From positions 28,440,977 through 28,504,976 of the forward strand of contig CM076259.1 in assembly GCA_038380795.1 (NCBI GenBank): a DNA stretch of 64,000 bases. Direction: 5' to 3'. Both the position numbers and the translations under genes were made by a program. Numbering within the stretch: the stretch's first letter is position 1; each line of letters begins with the position of its first letter. A model generated the notes under the pieces. The model had not been told where the DNA came from. It worked only from the letters and a program-made list of their open reading frames with translations, and ran no database searches. Below, piece by piece: positions 62,501-64,000 of this stretch. Origin of the DNA: Pyrocephalus nanus (taxonomy: Eukaryota; Chordata; Aves; Passeriformes; Tyrannidae).

Positions 62501-62670
62501 TCCATAAACAAAGTCTCACTGCTTCCAGATTCCCTTTCTTCATCAGATGCATGCACGTCTTCCCAGCAGAGGCACGGTCAAGGAGAGGACAAGGGAAATG
62601 CTTACCCCATCAGAAGGGTGTGTGGTCCAGCCAATCTCTGAAGTCTCTTGAGTTGTATCCAGAAGTATTT
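20473..62670 (-). CDS. EPHB6: EPHB6-type Eph receptor tyrosine kinase, exons 2-16 (exon 1 outside window)
   Basis: A single-pass receptor tyrosine kinase for membrane-bound ephrins, acting at cell-cell contacts. CDS pieces on the minus strand: 62606-62670, 58302-58998, 44695-44850, 42280-42618, 31407-31531, 30187-30349, 29255-29369, 26497-26552, 26262-26381, 25623-25870, 24469-24684, 23335-23484, 22993-23186, 21626-21781, 20473-20581. All introns are GT-AG and phases agree throughout, giving 969 residues plus stop without the signal-peptide exon; Eph receptors are usually about 980-1020 residues. Several exon sizes (65, 156, 125, 163, 150, 194, 156 bp) are those usual for Eph genes. EPHB6 is favoured over EPHB1-4 by motifs such as [44 protein letters not shown] and [10 protein letters not shown]. 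Unlike mammalian EPHB6, the kinase keeps all catalytic residues. An alternative name could be the chicken-described EPHB5 (Cek9), which I cannot exclude without alignment. The promoter and start codon are not in the window. Confidence 0.93.
20582..21625 (-). other. EPHB6 intron 15
   Basis: 1044-bp intron between the two SAM-domain exons. Apart from the CR1 insertion and a short TATATG-rich patch near 20670-20700, nothing is recognised. Confidence 0.9.
20800..21220 (+). mobile_element. CR1 LINE 3' end in EPHB6 intron 15
   Basis: A 5'-truncated CR1 in plus orientation, antisense to EPHB6, filling much of the intron between the last two coding exons. Recognisable pieces: GAACTCCTCTCCTGTG, TTCAGCCAGGAGAAGAGAAG, AAGGGGGCTTACAAGAAAGA, GTGGATGCCCCATCCCTGCA and the terminal AGGTCCCTTTCAACCCAAAC-CATTTTATGATTCC, which is the standard CR1 3' end with one eroded tail unit. 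Confidence 0.93.
21626..21781 (-). CDS. EPHB6: EPHB6 exon 15 (linker and SAM domain, first part)
   Basis: Exactly 156 bp, the family-standard size, phase 2 to phase 2. It encodes [40 protein letters not shown] and [28 protein letters not shown] is the SAM-domain helix that mediates oligomerisation; the Tyr in GRYKENF is the conserved SAM phosphorylation site of Eph receptors. The acceptor is TTTGCAG (AG at 21782-21783) and the donor is GTAAGT (21620-21625). Confidence 0.96.
21782..22992 (-). other. EPHB6 intron 14
   Basis: 1.2-kb intron, GTGAGA to TTTGCAG. The short open frames in it lack domains. No repeat or RNA gene was recognised. Confidence 0.85.
22993..23186 (-). CDS. EPHB6: EPHB6 exon 14 (end of kinase domain)
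   Basis: Exactly 194 bp, the family-standard size, phase 0 to phase 2. It encodes [40 protein letters not shown] and [20 protein letters not shown], then TGTS plus two bases of an Arg codon. DCWQKxRxxRPKF is the conserved helix-H/I end of tyrosine kinases. PPPP, LHLLMLD and MIRKP agree with EPHB6. The acceptor is CTGCAG (23187-23192) and the donor is GTGAGA. Confidence 0.96.
23335..23484 (-). CDS. EPHB6: EPHB6 exon 13 (kinase C-lobe, APE motif)
   Basis: Exactly 150 bp, the family-standard size, phase 0 to phase 0. It encodes [40 protein letters not shown] and [10 protein letters not shown]. The P+1 loop [10 protein letters not shown] is intact. A cysteine (GCKIP) stands where Eph kinases usually have Gly (GGKIP). 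The acceptor is TTCTAG and the donor is GTAAGT (23329-23334). Only a 148-bp intron separates it from exon 14. Confidence 0.97.
23485..24468 (-). other. EPHB6 intron 12
   Basis: 0.98-kb intron inside the kinase domain, GTGAGT to TTCTAG. Nothing else was recognised. Confidence 0.85.
24469..24684 (-). CDS. EPHB6: EPHB6 exon 12 (catalytic loop, DFG, activation segment)
   Basis: 216 bp, phase 0 to phase 0 (72 codons). It encodes [60 protein letters not shown] and [20 protein letters not shown] (catalytic Asp, Arg, Asn), SDFG (Mg-binding Asp) and the activation-loop Tyr in NPTYTGG are all present, so this is a competent active-site sequence. LVNSxLVCKV is a close EPHB6 match. The acceptor is TTGCAG and the donor is GTGAGT (24463-24468). 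Confidence 0.97.
24685..25622 (-). other. EPHB6 intron 11
   Basis: 0.94-kb intron between kinase exons 11 and 12, GTACCA to TTGCAG. A 116-codon plus-strand open frame at 24989-25339 has no recognisable domain and is treated as chance. Confidence 0.85.
25623..25870 (-). CDS. EPHB6: EPHB6 exon 11 (kinase N-lobe)
   Basis: 248 bp, phase 1 to phase 0. It encodes the rest of the glycine loop ([11 protein letters not shown]), the ATP-anchoring lysine in [12 protein letters not shown], the alpha-C glutamate in [32 protein letters not shown] and the hinge region [14 protein letters not shown]. The acceptor is CTGACAG (AG just above 25870) and the donor is GTACCA (25617-25622). The VAIK lysine is the position I recall as replaced in mammalian EPHB6, so its presence matters: ATP binding should be normal. 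VVTKSRP followed by a Met-containing strand is shared with mammalian EPHB6. Confidence 0.96.
25871..26261 (-). other. EPHB6 intron 10
   Basis: 391-bp intron splitting the glycine-rich loop (GSG in exon 10 or at the junction, EFGEV in exon 11). No other content was recognised. Confidence 0.88.
26262..26381 (-). CDS. EPHB6: EPHB6 exon 10 (regulatory juxtamembrane tyrosines, start of kinase)
   Basis: 120 bp, phase 1 to phase 1. It encodes [20 protein letters not shown], then [21 protein letters not shown]. The two tyrosines in [10 protein letters not shown] are the conserved autoinhibitory and SH2-docking sites of Eph receptors. IGSG begins the glycine-rich ATP loop completed in exon 11 (GSGEFGEV). 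[11 protein letters not shown] and IKIEEVIG agree better with EPHB6 than with EPHB1-3. The acceptor is CTGCAG. The donor reads GTAGTG, with a better-looking GTAAGA 5 nt further downstream. Confidence 0.94.
26497..26552 (-). CDS. EPHB6: EPHB6 exon 9 (proximal juxtamembrane segment)
   Basis: A 56-bp exon, phase 2 to phase 1, encoding [19 protein letters not shown]. It is supported by a CTGCAG acceptor just above 26552 and a perfect GTAAGT donor (26491-26496). YTDxLQxY is the conserved proximal juxtamembrane motif of EphB receptors. The piece is short compared with the longer arginine-rich and His-rich linker I recall for EPHB1-3. It is too small to stand out as an open frame; frame continuity from exon 8 into exon 10 requires it. 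Confidence 0.9.
26553..29254 (-). other. EPHB6 intron 8
   Basis: 2.7-kb AT-rich intron between the transmembrane and juxtamembrane exons. No repeat, RNA gene or alternative exon could be supported. Confidence 0.8.
29255..29369 (-). CDS. EPHB6: EPHB6 exon 8 (transmembrane segment)
   Basis: 115 bp, phase 1 to phase 2. It begins [12 protein letters not shown] and continues with the hydrophobic stretch [20 protein letters not shown] plus LAIIF, a single membrane-spanning helix. Basic residues at the exon 8/9 junction (FK-S-KRR) act as the stop-transfer signal on the cytoplasmic side. A GSALGG small-residue patch sits in the outer half of the helix and could support helix packing. The acceptor is TTTCTAG and the donor is GTGAAT. 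Confidence 0.95.
29370..30186 (-). other. EPHB6 intron 7
   Basis: 817-bp intron, GTAAGT to TTTCTAG. Nothing else was recognised. Confidence 0.85.
30187..30349 (-). CDS. EPHB6: EPHB6 exon 7 (second fibronectin III domain, C-terminal half)
   Basis: Exactly 163 bp, the family-standard size, phase 0 to phase 1. It encodes [40 protein letters not shown] and [14 protein letters not shown]. The VRARTxAGYGxYS core is the signature of the second Eph FN3 domain. The acceptor is TTCACAG and the donor is GTAAGT (30181-30186). Confidence 0.96.
30350..31406 (-). other. EPHB6 intron 6
   Basis: 1.06-kb intron splitting the second FN3 domain. Nothing else was recognised. Confidence 0.85.
31407..31531 (-). 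CDS. EPHB6: EPHB6 exon 6 (second fibronectin III domain, N-terminal half)
   Basis: Exactly 125 bp, the family-standard size, phase 1 to phase 0. It encodes [20 protein letters not shown], then [22 protein letters not shown], matching the strand A-C part of the second Eph FN3 domain (SV..M.....S..SI.LSW..P..PNG.ILDY...Y.DK). The acceptor is TTTCAG and the donor is GTGAGT (31401-31406). Intron 6 (1.06 kb) separates it from the other half of the domain. Confidence 0.96.
34483..34520 (+). repeat. Short direct repeat
   Basis: AAAGTAAGTATTCTTA occurs twice, 22 bp apart from start to start. It is a local duplication without known meaning. Confidence 0.7.
35105..35169 (+). mobile_element. CR1 extreme 3' end
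   Basis: GTATTAGATGGTCATTGTAG followed by GTGACTTCCAACTATTCTAT is the last part of an avian CR1 (tagatgatcattgtaggtcccttccaac), plus orientation. The tail repeats have expanded into the adjoining microsatellite. The rest of the element is not recognisable. Confidence 0.75.
35170..35294 (+). repeat. (TTCTA)n microsatellite with internal (TCCTA)6 block
   Basis: About 25 pentanucleotide units. Most are TTCTA; six consecutive TCCTA units occupy 35246-35275, and TTCTA units resume after them. The array continues directly from a CR1 3' end whose natural tail is ATTCT-like, so it is best read as an expanded LINE tail. The unit length means the plus strand stays open in translation, producing a meaningless Tyr/Ser/Ile/Leu/Phe frame. 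Confidence 0.95.
35848..37125 (+). mobile_element. CR1 LINE fragment A (reverse transcriptase region to 3' UTR, with internal deletion)
   Basis: Plus-orientation CR1, antisense to EPHB6. It includes CAAGCAGGAATTCAGGCAAA, a reverse transcriptase stretch whose translation at 36751-36933 reads [19 protein letters not shown] and [16 protein letters not shown], then jumps after AACAACTGA (about 36935) into 3' sequence (GGTGACTCTCCAACCTTGGT). Fragment B (48170-50650) contains about 0.8 kb or more at that point which is missing here. Stops and frameshifts show the element is dead. Confidence 0.93.
42280..42618 (-). CDS. EPHB6: EPHB6 exon 5 (first fibronectin type III domain)
   Basis: 339 bp, phase 1 to phase 1 (113 codons). 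The translation starts [20 protein letters not shown] and continues with [20 protein letters not shown], a [14 protein letters not shown] segment and [13 protein letters not shown], ending in STSQSG. These are the hallmarks of the first FN3 domain of Eph receptors: SAP entry, W in strand B, Cys-rich insertion with C..C, and AVN. An Asn-Val-Ser sequon occurs near the end. The acceptor is CTTCTAG before 42618 and the donor is GTGAGG below 42280. Intron 5 downstream is 10.7 kb. Confidence 0.96.
42619..44694 (-). other. EPHB6 intron 4
   Basis: 2.08-kb intron between the EGF-like exon and the first FN3 exon. No repeat or RNA gene was recognised. Confidence 0.85.
44695..44850 (-). CDS. EPHB6: EPHB6 exon 4 (EGF-like/Cys-rich domain)
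   Basis: Exactly 156 bp, the standard size of this exon in Eph genes, phase 1 at both ends (52 codons). It encodes [20 protein letters not shown] followed by [23 protein letters not shown], which is the sushi/EGF-like cysteine pattern of Eph receptors (ACPxGFxK...C..CP...C.C...YYR...D.PCT). The acceptor is CTTTAG (AG at 44851-44852) and the donor is GTAAGT (44689-44694). It is isolated by a 13.5-kb intron 3 upstream and a 2.1-kb intron 4 downstream. Because the phases are symmetric, skipping this exon would keep the frame. Confidence 0.96.
45672..45705 (+). promoter_or_regulatory. Two MEF2-like sites in a palindromic duplication
   Basis: CTATAAATAG occurs at 45672-45681 and again at 45696-45705. 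Each copy fits the MEF2 consensus YTAWWWWTAR exactly. Between them TAGATCTATACATAGATCTA forms a near-perfect inverted repeat. The arrangement suggests a local duplication; regulatory use is only a possibility. Confidence 0.35.
46461..46477 (+). repeat. A17 homopolymer
   Basis: An uninterrupted run of 17 A bases. No retroposed gene sequence was recognised upstream of it. Confidence 0.8.
48170..50650 (+). mobile_element. CR1 LINE fragment B (endonuclease C-terminus to 3' UTR)
   Basis: About 2.5 kb, plus orientation, antisense to EPHB6. Translation at 48301-48339 gives [13 protein letters not shown], the GDFN motif of the CR1 APE-type endonuclease. Further on are [53 protein letters not shown] and [20 protein letters not shown], which are reverse transcriptase motifs with the catalytic box decayed to ADDK. 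The 3' part includes CAGCAGGTCAAGGGAGGTGA and ends near CCAAGGTCAGCTAGTCTGTG. Frameshifts and stops are frequent, and it is 5'-truncated. It is the close sibling of fragment A. Confidence 0.95.
54120..54320 (+). mobile_element. Old, eroded CR1 3' fragment
   Basis: Fragments such as TCAAACACTGGAATAGTTGC-CCAGGGACATTGTG and the later TTGAGCAGTGGTTGGAGAAG-ATCACTTCC are diverged forms of the CR1 3' UTR (acactggaacaggttgcccag...; ttggactagatgatcaccag). Plus orientation. Erosion makes the borders approximate. Confidence 0.7.
57615..58165 (+). mobile_element. Probable solo LTR of an avian endogenous retrovirus (degenerate)
   Basis: The order of segments fits a common bird ERV-type LTR: a GC-rich upstream part (GGGGTGTGGCTGAGGGGCGT), a T-rich run with repeated TTRTTGTTG-like steps (TTAATATTGTTGCTGTTACT), then TTTCCACTAAATTGCTCTAA-CCTCAAACTGTG and a final GAGGGAGATGAGGAGCAAGC stretch. 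No gag, pol or env sequence flanks it, so it would be a solo LTR. Ends are not defined by clear TG...CA or target duplications. Identification is from memory of the pattern only. Confidence 0.45.
58302..58998 (-). CDS. EPHB6: EPHB6 exon 3 (ephrin-binding domain and first Cys-rich part)
   Basis: This 697-bp exon, the largest of the gene, codes for most of the ephrin-binding jellyroll and the start of the cysteine-rich region. It begins [20 protein letters not shown], runs through [43 protein letters not shown] and [11 protein letters not shown], and ends at ERACE. It starts in phase 0 (acceptor AG at 58999-59000) and ends in phase 1 (donor GTGAGA just below 58302). [35 protein letters not shown] and [11 protein letters not shown] are the residues that most clearly mark EPHB6 rather than EPHB1-4. 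Cysteines of the Eph ligand-binding fold are present. A likely LTR remnant ends about 140 bp past its donor. Confidence 0.96.
60394..61351 (-). mobile_element. CR1 LINE fragment C (minus orientation, complete 3' end)
   Basis: On the minus strand it runs from GTGGGGTTCTGACGGGCTCC through a decayed reverse transcriptase C-terminus ([20 protein letters not shown] around 61130-61210; [17 protein letters not shown]) to the CR1 3' UTR. On the plus strand the 3' end is seen as TGAATCATGGAATGATAGAA-CATCTGAG, the reverse of an ATTCTATG-type tail, and CCTGTTCCAGTGCCCAATCA is the reverse of the acactggaacaggc region. Same orientation as EPHB6. It is dead by frameshifts. Confidence 0.93.
61352..62356 (+). 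mobile_element. CR1 LINE fragment D (plus orientation, complete 3' end)
   Basis: Starts with GTGAATGGGGCTACATTTGG-like CR1 sequence. The translation reads [20 protein letters not shown] and [14 protein letters not shown], which is the reverse transcriptase catalytic box with ADDT decayed to AVET. Further on are [17 protein letters not shown] and [20 protein letters not shown]. It ends GATTATTGTAGGTACCTTCC-AACTGAAATATTCTAG with ATTCT-like tail units (62320-62356). It lies head to head with fragment C, whose tail is of a different type, so the two belong to different subfamilies. Confidence 0.95.
62606..62670 (-). CDS. EPHB6: EPHB6 exon 2 (start of ligand-binding domain)
   Basis: This 65-bp exon is the usual size of Eph exon 2. 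It is flanked by a CAG acceptor (62671-62673) and a GTAAGC donor (62600-62605). It begins in phase 1: a G from exon 1 completes Glu. It ends in phase 0 after ...THPSDG, the conserved spot where Eph proteins read HPxSG then W. It encodes [25 protein letters not shown] sequence at the N-terminus of the mature receptor, including the conserved Leu-Asp and the Trp of the first ligand-binding strand. The signal peptide must lie in exon 1, to the right of 64000 or unrecognised in the last 1.3 kb. Confidence 0.93.
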
Positions 62671-64000
62671 CTGTTTATATTTAAAAAAATTAAATAAAAA
62701 GAGTATTTTGTGCTATTCCAAGTCAGACTAAAATCTTATCTGTTCCTTACAAGATTGTCTTGTAGAGGGCTTCCATACACCAAAAATATACATTAATGTT
62801 TTGAGATTAAATATGACAGTTATGCCCACACTAGCACACTAAGAAGGCCTAAGATGGGGGCAGAGGCACTGGGCACATAATCATGCTAAGCCATGATTAG
62901 CAAGTTGCTTGGCAATGTTCTGACCAGACTTTCCCAGGCAAAGTGTAATCACACTGACAGCATGGAGCAGAGTCATCATAATGAACAGTACAGATGAGGC
63001 CACTCTCTTTTTGGAAAGGAAAAGGTGGGACAGAGAGATGAGTGACATGAATGCATGTCAGTCTCCTTAGGACTACGGTTGCCTGTTTTATTTGCAGGTG
63101 TAAATGTGGACACAAGGCCAAGACATGTTTGTTTCCAGTTCTGGAACCAAATTTCTTTTGGGGTTTAGGATGACAACCCAGTTGATTCTGTAATGGATTC
63201 ACTTTGTTCTGGATCTGGGCATTACATTGCAAGCCTATGTAGGAGTCCCAGTTTTATCAGGAAAATTAGTATTAAATAGTCTGTTGCATTATCCTGCTCA
63301 GGAGTAGGACACATGCAGCGTTTCACAGGCCAAGTTTATTCCCACAACTGGTCTGCATTTCCATTGTTATTGAATCTACTACTGGAGGCAGATACTAGCC
63401 TTGACAGCTCTTGGACATGTTATTCTCTATTTGGGTACAGAGAAATACAGAAGAAATTGTGACAGTGCAAACTATAAACGTATCATTGTCCAAAATACTT
63501 GTTAAGGTCTGAGACGACCTTGGAAGTTACTGGTAAGGAAGCATGTGCATTTTAATGTGTAGATTTATAATGAGAACATAGAAGAAGAACAAGACTCTCT
63601 TGAATAGATATTTATATGTGTTGATAAATACTGTATGAATCAATTGCTATTTCTCTAATTCTGGAAAACTTTATTTGTTTATTTTGGCTTTCCTATTTCC
63701 ATTTTGTTGCTTTAAAAAAGCAAAACCTTAAAAAACAGATTAAAAAAGCCAGCCTAGAACCCAGCAGCAACAGCCAGCTTATTTACAAATAGGATTCATT
63801 ATTCCTATTCCCCTTGTAAAAGTTTATAGGTATGACTGTTCCATGTTTTATGAAGGAGAGAGATCCTCAGTGTTTTCTATTTCCAATTTATGGATTGCTG
63901 ATGTCACTATCCATACCAATGCACCTGGGGATTCACTCCACATTAATCACCAGAAAGGAAAGACTAGACTCATCCTAAAGCAGATATGATCAAGTGAGGA
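62671..64000 (-). other. EPHB6 intron 1 (partial), nothing recognised
   Basis: AT-rich sequence upstream of exon 2 with no CpG-rich promoter, no convincing signal-peptide exon and no repeat I can name. Intron 1 of Eph genes is typically long, so exon 1 is expected beyond the right edge. Confidence 0.7.

Larger units (their letters stand above)
58999..62605 (-). other. EPHB6 intron 2
   Basis: 3.6-kb intron between exons 2 and 3, GTAAGC to TTTAAG. More than half is two head-to-head CR1 fragments (60394-61351 and 61352-62356). The stretch 59000-60390 shows no recognised feature beyond short A-runs. Confidence 0.85.

Noticed and set aside
62671..64000. Search for EPHB6 exon 1 and promoter
   Set aside because: No CpG-rich segment and no hydrophobic signal-peptide frame ending in a phase-1 donor was found; exon 1 is most likely beyond the window.
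1..64000. CRISPR arrays, tRNA or rRNA genes, bacterial-type operons
   Set aside because: No regularly spaced direct repeats, no cloverleaf or A/B-box pair noticed, and the window is clearly vertebrate.

Overview
The window is bird nuclear DNA. The evidence is a vertebrate split gene with GT-AG introns, together with many CR1 LINE fragments carrying the avian-type 3' tails (ATTCT-type or ATTCTATG-type repeats). I could not determine the species. The sequence is AT-rich, and I saw no bacterial operon structure, CRISPR array or tRNA/rRNA gene.

One gene dominates: an Eph receptor tyrosine kinase on the minus strand, read here as EPHB6. Fifteen coding exons (2 to 16) were placed base by base between 62670 and 20473. 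Exon 1, with the start codon and signal peptide, lies beyond the right edge. The reading frame carries across every junction. With one base borrowed from exon 1, the exons total 2910 nt, or 969 residues plus a stop. Domain order is ligand-binding domain (exons 2-3), cysteine-rich/EGF-like (4), two fibronectin III domains (5; 6-7), transmembrane segment (8), juxtamembrane (9-10), kinase (11-14), SAM (15-16) and a C-terminal PDZ ligand ending in VEV.

The most notable biology is in the kinase. The ectodomain and many intracellular residues look like EPHB6, which in mammals is a pseudokinase. Here every catalytic landmark is intact: the Gly-rich loop, VAIK lysine, alpha-C Glu, [11 protein letters not shown], an activation-loop Tyr and APE. 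The bird gene is therefore predicted to encode an active kinase.

Layout: 1 to about 20 kb is intergenic sequence past the 3' end of the gene, with one CR1 fragment, a MIR-like scrap and simple repeats. From 20.05 to 31.5 kb are exons 16 to 6, fairly compact. From 31.5 to 42.3 kb is intron 5, holding a CR1 tail expanded into a pentanucleotide array and a 1.3-kb CR1. Exons 5 and 4 lie at 42.3-44.9 kb. Intron 3 (44.9-58.3 kb) holds a 2.5-kb CR1, an old CR1 remnant and a probable solo LTR. Exon 3 is at 58.3-59.0 kb. Intron 2 contains two head-to-head CR1s. Exon 2 is at 62.6 kb, followed by part of intron 1.

I recognised no second protein-coding gene. The other open frames over 60 codons are CR1 remnants, shadows of EPHB6 exons or unsupported.
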